From the NCBI GenBank assembly GCA_965206355.1, contig OZ242212.1, positions 434,001 to 498,000 of the forward strand: a stretch of DNA of 64,000 bases, in the 5' to 3' direction. Positions 62,491 to 64,000 of this stretch are shown in pieces. The stretch is from Spongiihabitans sp965206355. Lineage in GTDB: Bacteria; Pseudomonadota; Gammaproteobacteria; Arenicellales; Poriferihabitantaceae. The stretch's first letter is position 1, and every line of letters begins with the position of its first letter. The position numbers and the translations under genes were made by a program. The notes beneath the pieces are model-generated. The model saw nothing but the letters and a program-made list of their open reading frames with translations, was not told where the DNA came from and did no database searches.

Positions 62491-62608
62491 TGTTCTTCTT
62501 ATTAGCTGGTGTTGGTTTAAGTCGCCCGATGAGCAACACGTTCTGTCGACATCGCAACGGCTATTGTTCGGCTAGCCATTCCAGGCAATCATCCAACAAT
62601 ACCATTAT
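62491..62608. other. Short gap before MITE copy 8
   Basis: 118 bp, nothing recognised. Confidence 0.4.
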
Positions 62609-62747
62609 GAGACCTTTGCACGAAAGCCATTTCACCTGCATACTGCGTTAAAATCGTACTCAATCGGTCATTTATAAGCATAAACTCCCTCATTCCGTGC
62701 GTTTTTGCCTTGCCTGAAAGCGAAATCATCTTCCGTGCAAAGGTCTC
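62609..62747 (+). mobile_element. MITE copy 8 (139 bp)
   Basis: Short form, ends intact. Flanks ATTAT and ATAAT agree at four of five positions, so the target duplication is either mutated or partly inverted. Confidence 0.88.
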
Positions 62748-62791
62748 ATAATACACGTTATCTACTGTGCCTTCCTGTCCAGATTCAGTAG

Positions 62792-62950
62792 CTATTGAGA
62801 TAATCTAATTGTCTTTACCAAATTTTGATAATACGCCAACGGTGTTGCTAAATCCAGTGAATGTCCGGGTTCAGTATCTGCCAAATTTTCTATTTCAGGT
62901 GGCTCCCATAACAACCATAATTCCAGTGGGCGCATTGAATATGACATCAT
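62792..62950 (-). CDS. Possible small protein of unknown function
   Basis: About 52 codons, with MMSYSMRPLELWLLWEPPEI then ENLADTEPGHSLDLATPLAY, ending RLSQ. Composition is protein-like, but I recognise nothing and see no clear ribosome site. It occupies the place where gloB usually stands divergent to the yafS-like gene. It may be a shadow. Confidence 0.25.
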   Translation of the reverse strand: MMSYSMRPLELWLLWEPPEIENLADTEPGHSLDLATPLAYYQNLVKTIRLSQ

Positions 62951-62981
62951 TATATATCGCAAATCGGTTAAAATTGAGCGG

Positions 62982-63896
62982 ATGAACAACTGTCTCAAAA
63001 CCCCATTAGGGAATGCCATTATTAACATGGAGAAGCAACAATGCGCTCGATTGGTACCGTCGGCATACTATGCACGCAGTTTACAAATCGGCATGGCCTG
63101 GGCAAATTACTTTGAAGGCATAACCGTGTCCTCGCAATATGTGATTGACACTGAATATTCGACTCAGTTTGCTGCTGTCCGCCGTGGGCGGTATCAAAAT
63201 GCCAGCTATCAGGTTGTTGGGCGGCCTATGGAACAAACCAAACAAACTACGAAACAAGCTGTGGAGATGGGCAATCAGTCTCATTATGTTGTTTCATCTG
63301 CCAGCGCATTGCCCTTTCCCGAAAAAACCCATGATTTAATCATATTGCCACATACTCTGGATTTTTGTTCTGACCCGCACGAAGTACTGCGACAAACCAG
63401 CCAGATACTGGTCGCTGAAGGTTGTATCGTCATTATCGGATTTAATTTAATTAGCGTTTACGGCATTATGAAGTTATTCAAAAAACACACAGAAAAGATG
63501 TTGGGTGATGATCATTACGACAGTCATTATTATCGACCGGGTCGGGTGCAGGATTGGCTGGCACTGCTTGGGTTTGATCTGGTAGGCGCCGCTATGACTG
63601 CCTATCAGCCACCCATTCAATCCGAAAAATGGCGCGATAGGTTGGCATTTATCGAAAAGGCAGGCGACCGCTGGTGTCCCGGGTTAGGCGGGGTCTATGT
63701 AATTGTCGGTCGCAAACGGCAAATGCTAGCAACGGCAATGTCGGCAAACACGCGCACTTGGCGCAGACTCATTCCCACCATAGCGCGACCAGTATCGCAA
63801 CAAGCCGCCCGCCAACGCGCTGTAAAAAGCGATTTGAAGCGGGATACCAAAAGCGGATTCGCTCATTGCTTAAACAGGACCAAACATAAATCTTGA
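62982..63896 (+). CDS. YafS-like SAM-dependent methyltransferase
   Basis: 304-aa Rossmann-fold class I methyltransferase. The C-terminal half of the core reads ALPFPEKTHDLIILPHTLDFCSDPHEVLR...GCIVIIGFNLISVYG, the YafS pattern. Motif I is weak, as in YafS. The basic C-terminal tail (about 245-304) is a long extension rich in Arg. ATG 63027 is an alternative start. In enteric genomes yafS lies between gloB and rnhA; here rnhA follows, gloB does not precede it. Confidence 0.82.
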   Translation: MNNCLKTPLGNAIINMEKQQCARLVPSAYYARSLQIGMAWANYFEGITVSSQYVIDTEYSTQFAAVRRGRYQNASYQVVGRPMEQTKQTTKQAVEMGNQSHYVVSSASALPFPEKTHDLIILPHTLDFCSDPHEVLRQTSQILVAEGCIVIIGFNLISVYGIMKLFKKHTEKMLGDDHYDSHYYRPGRVQDWLALLGFDLVGAAMTAYQPPIQSEKWRDRLAFIEKAGDRWCPGLGGVYVIVGRKRQMLATAMSANTRTWRRLIPTIARPVSQQAARQRAVKSDLKRDTKSGFAHCLNRTKHKS

Positions 63897-63926
63897 GCAT
63901 AAATCTGACAATAATGAGCGTAAAAC

Positions 63927-64000
63927 ATGAGCAATAAAGTCGTCATATACACCGATGGGGCATGCAAAGGCAATCCGGGACGTGGTGGCTGGGGGGCATT
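63927..64000 (+). CDS. rnhA: Ribonuclease HI (partial, runs off the window)
   Basis: The last 74 bases encode MSNKVVIYTDGACKGNPGRG then GWGA, the invariant N-terminus of RNase HI with the first catalytic Asp in YTDGAC. The rest is beyond the window edge. It removes RNA primers and R-loops. Position after the yafS-like gene is the standard order. Confidence 0.93.
   Translation, partial: MSNKVVIYTDGACKGNPGRGGWGA

Overview
The window is chromosomal DNA of a gammaproteobacterium of moderate GC. The placement rests on gene content and order: an mltD-like lytic transglycosylase, mrcB, a perM-type permease, a yhfA-type OsmC protein after trpC, nth next to an RnfB-like gene, yibN-gpsA-trmL, and a yafS-like methyltransferase ahead of rnhA. 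A BCCT betaine/choline-type carrier, heterotetrameric sarcosine oxidase and Na+-symporter genes suggest a marine or host-associated life with methylated osmolytes. I cannot name the genus from the sequence alone.

Layout: 1-3787 sarcosine oxidase soxB-soxD-soxA (minus, soxA cut by the window edge); 4357-8703 an SLC13-type carrier and a LysM lytic transglycosylase; 8805-14790 a sulfurtransferase, pyrF, lutABC, a decayed acyl-CoA synthetase tail and an MTHFR-like gene; 14999-22386 trpE-trpG-trpC (no trpD), OsmC, PerM, a DUF2007 protein and PBP1b; 22637-28179 arsC, an HD-domain protein, gyrB and a BCCT carrier; 28852-32048 a conserved hypothetical gene boxed by two MITEs and a two-subunit DUF4212/sodium symporter; 32219-37545 small membrane genes, arsS, nth, rnfB and a spore-photoproduct-lyase-like radical SAM gene behind a 43-bp tandem repeat; 37542-45293 malic enzyme, dapF, ctpA, yibN-like rhodanese, gpsA, trmL, hemJ.

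The region 45673-53253 is accessory. It holds a transposase remnant split by an intact 718-bp IS1595-family element with an 8-bp target duplication, then the wreck of a Mu-like prophage: portal tail, ASCH-like protein, gpF head protein with a likely nuclease tail, Dam methylase and gpG. After an orphan Ig-like protein comes an array in which four copies of the 5' end of a tail tape-measure gene alternate with five small antisense membrane-protein genes. That array is the best candidate here for an undescribed system. From 53582 to the end the chromosome is ordinary (xth, Fe-ADH, pyk, mscS, yafS-like, rnhA), apart from an uncharacterised operon of two ATP-grasp enzymes plus an MFS exporter.

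Eight copies of one non-autonomous element (139 or 162 bp, ends GAGACCTTTGCACG, mostly 5-bp target duplications) are scattered through the window, usually within a few bases of gene ends. I saw no rRNA, tRNA or CRISPR array.
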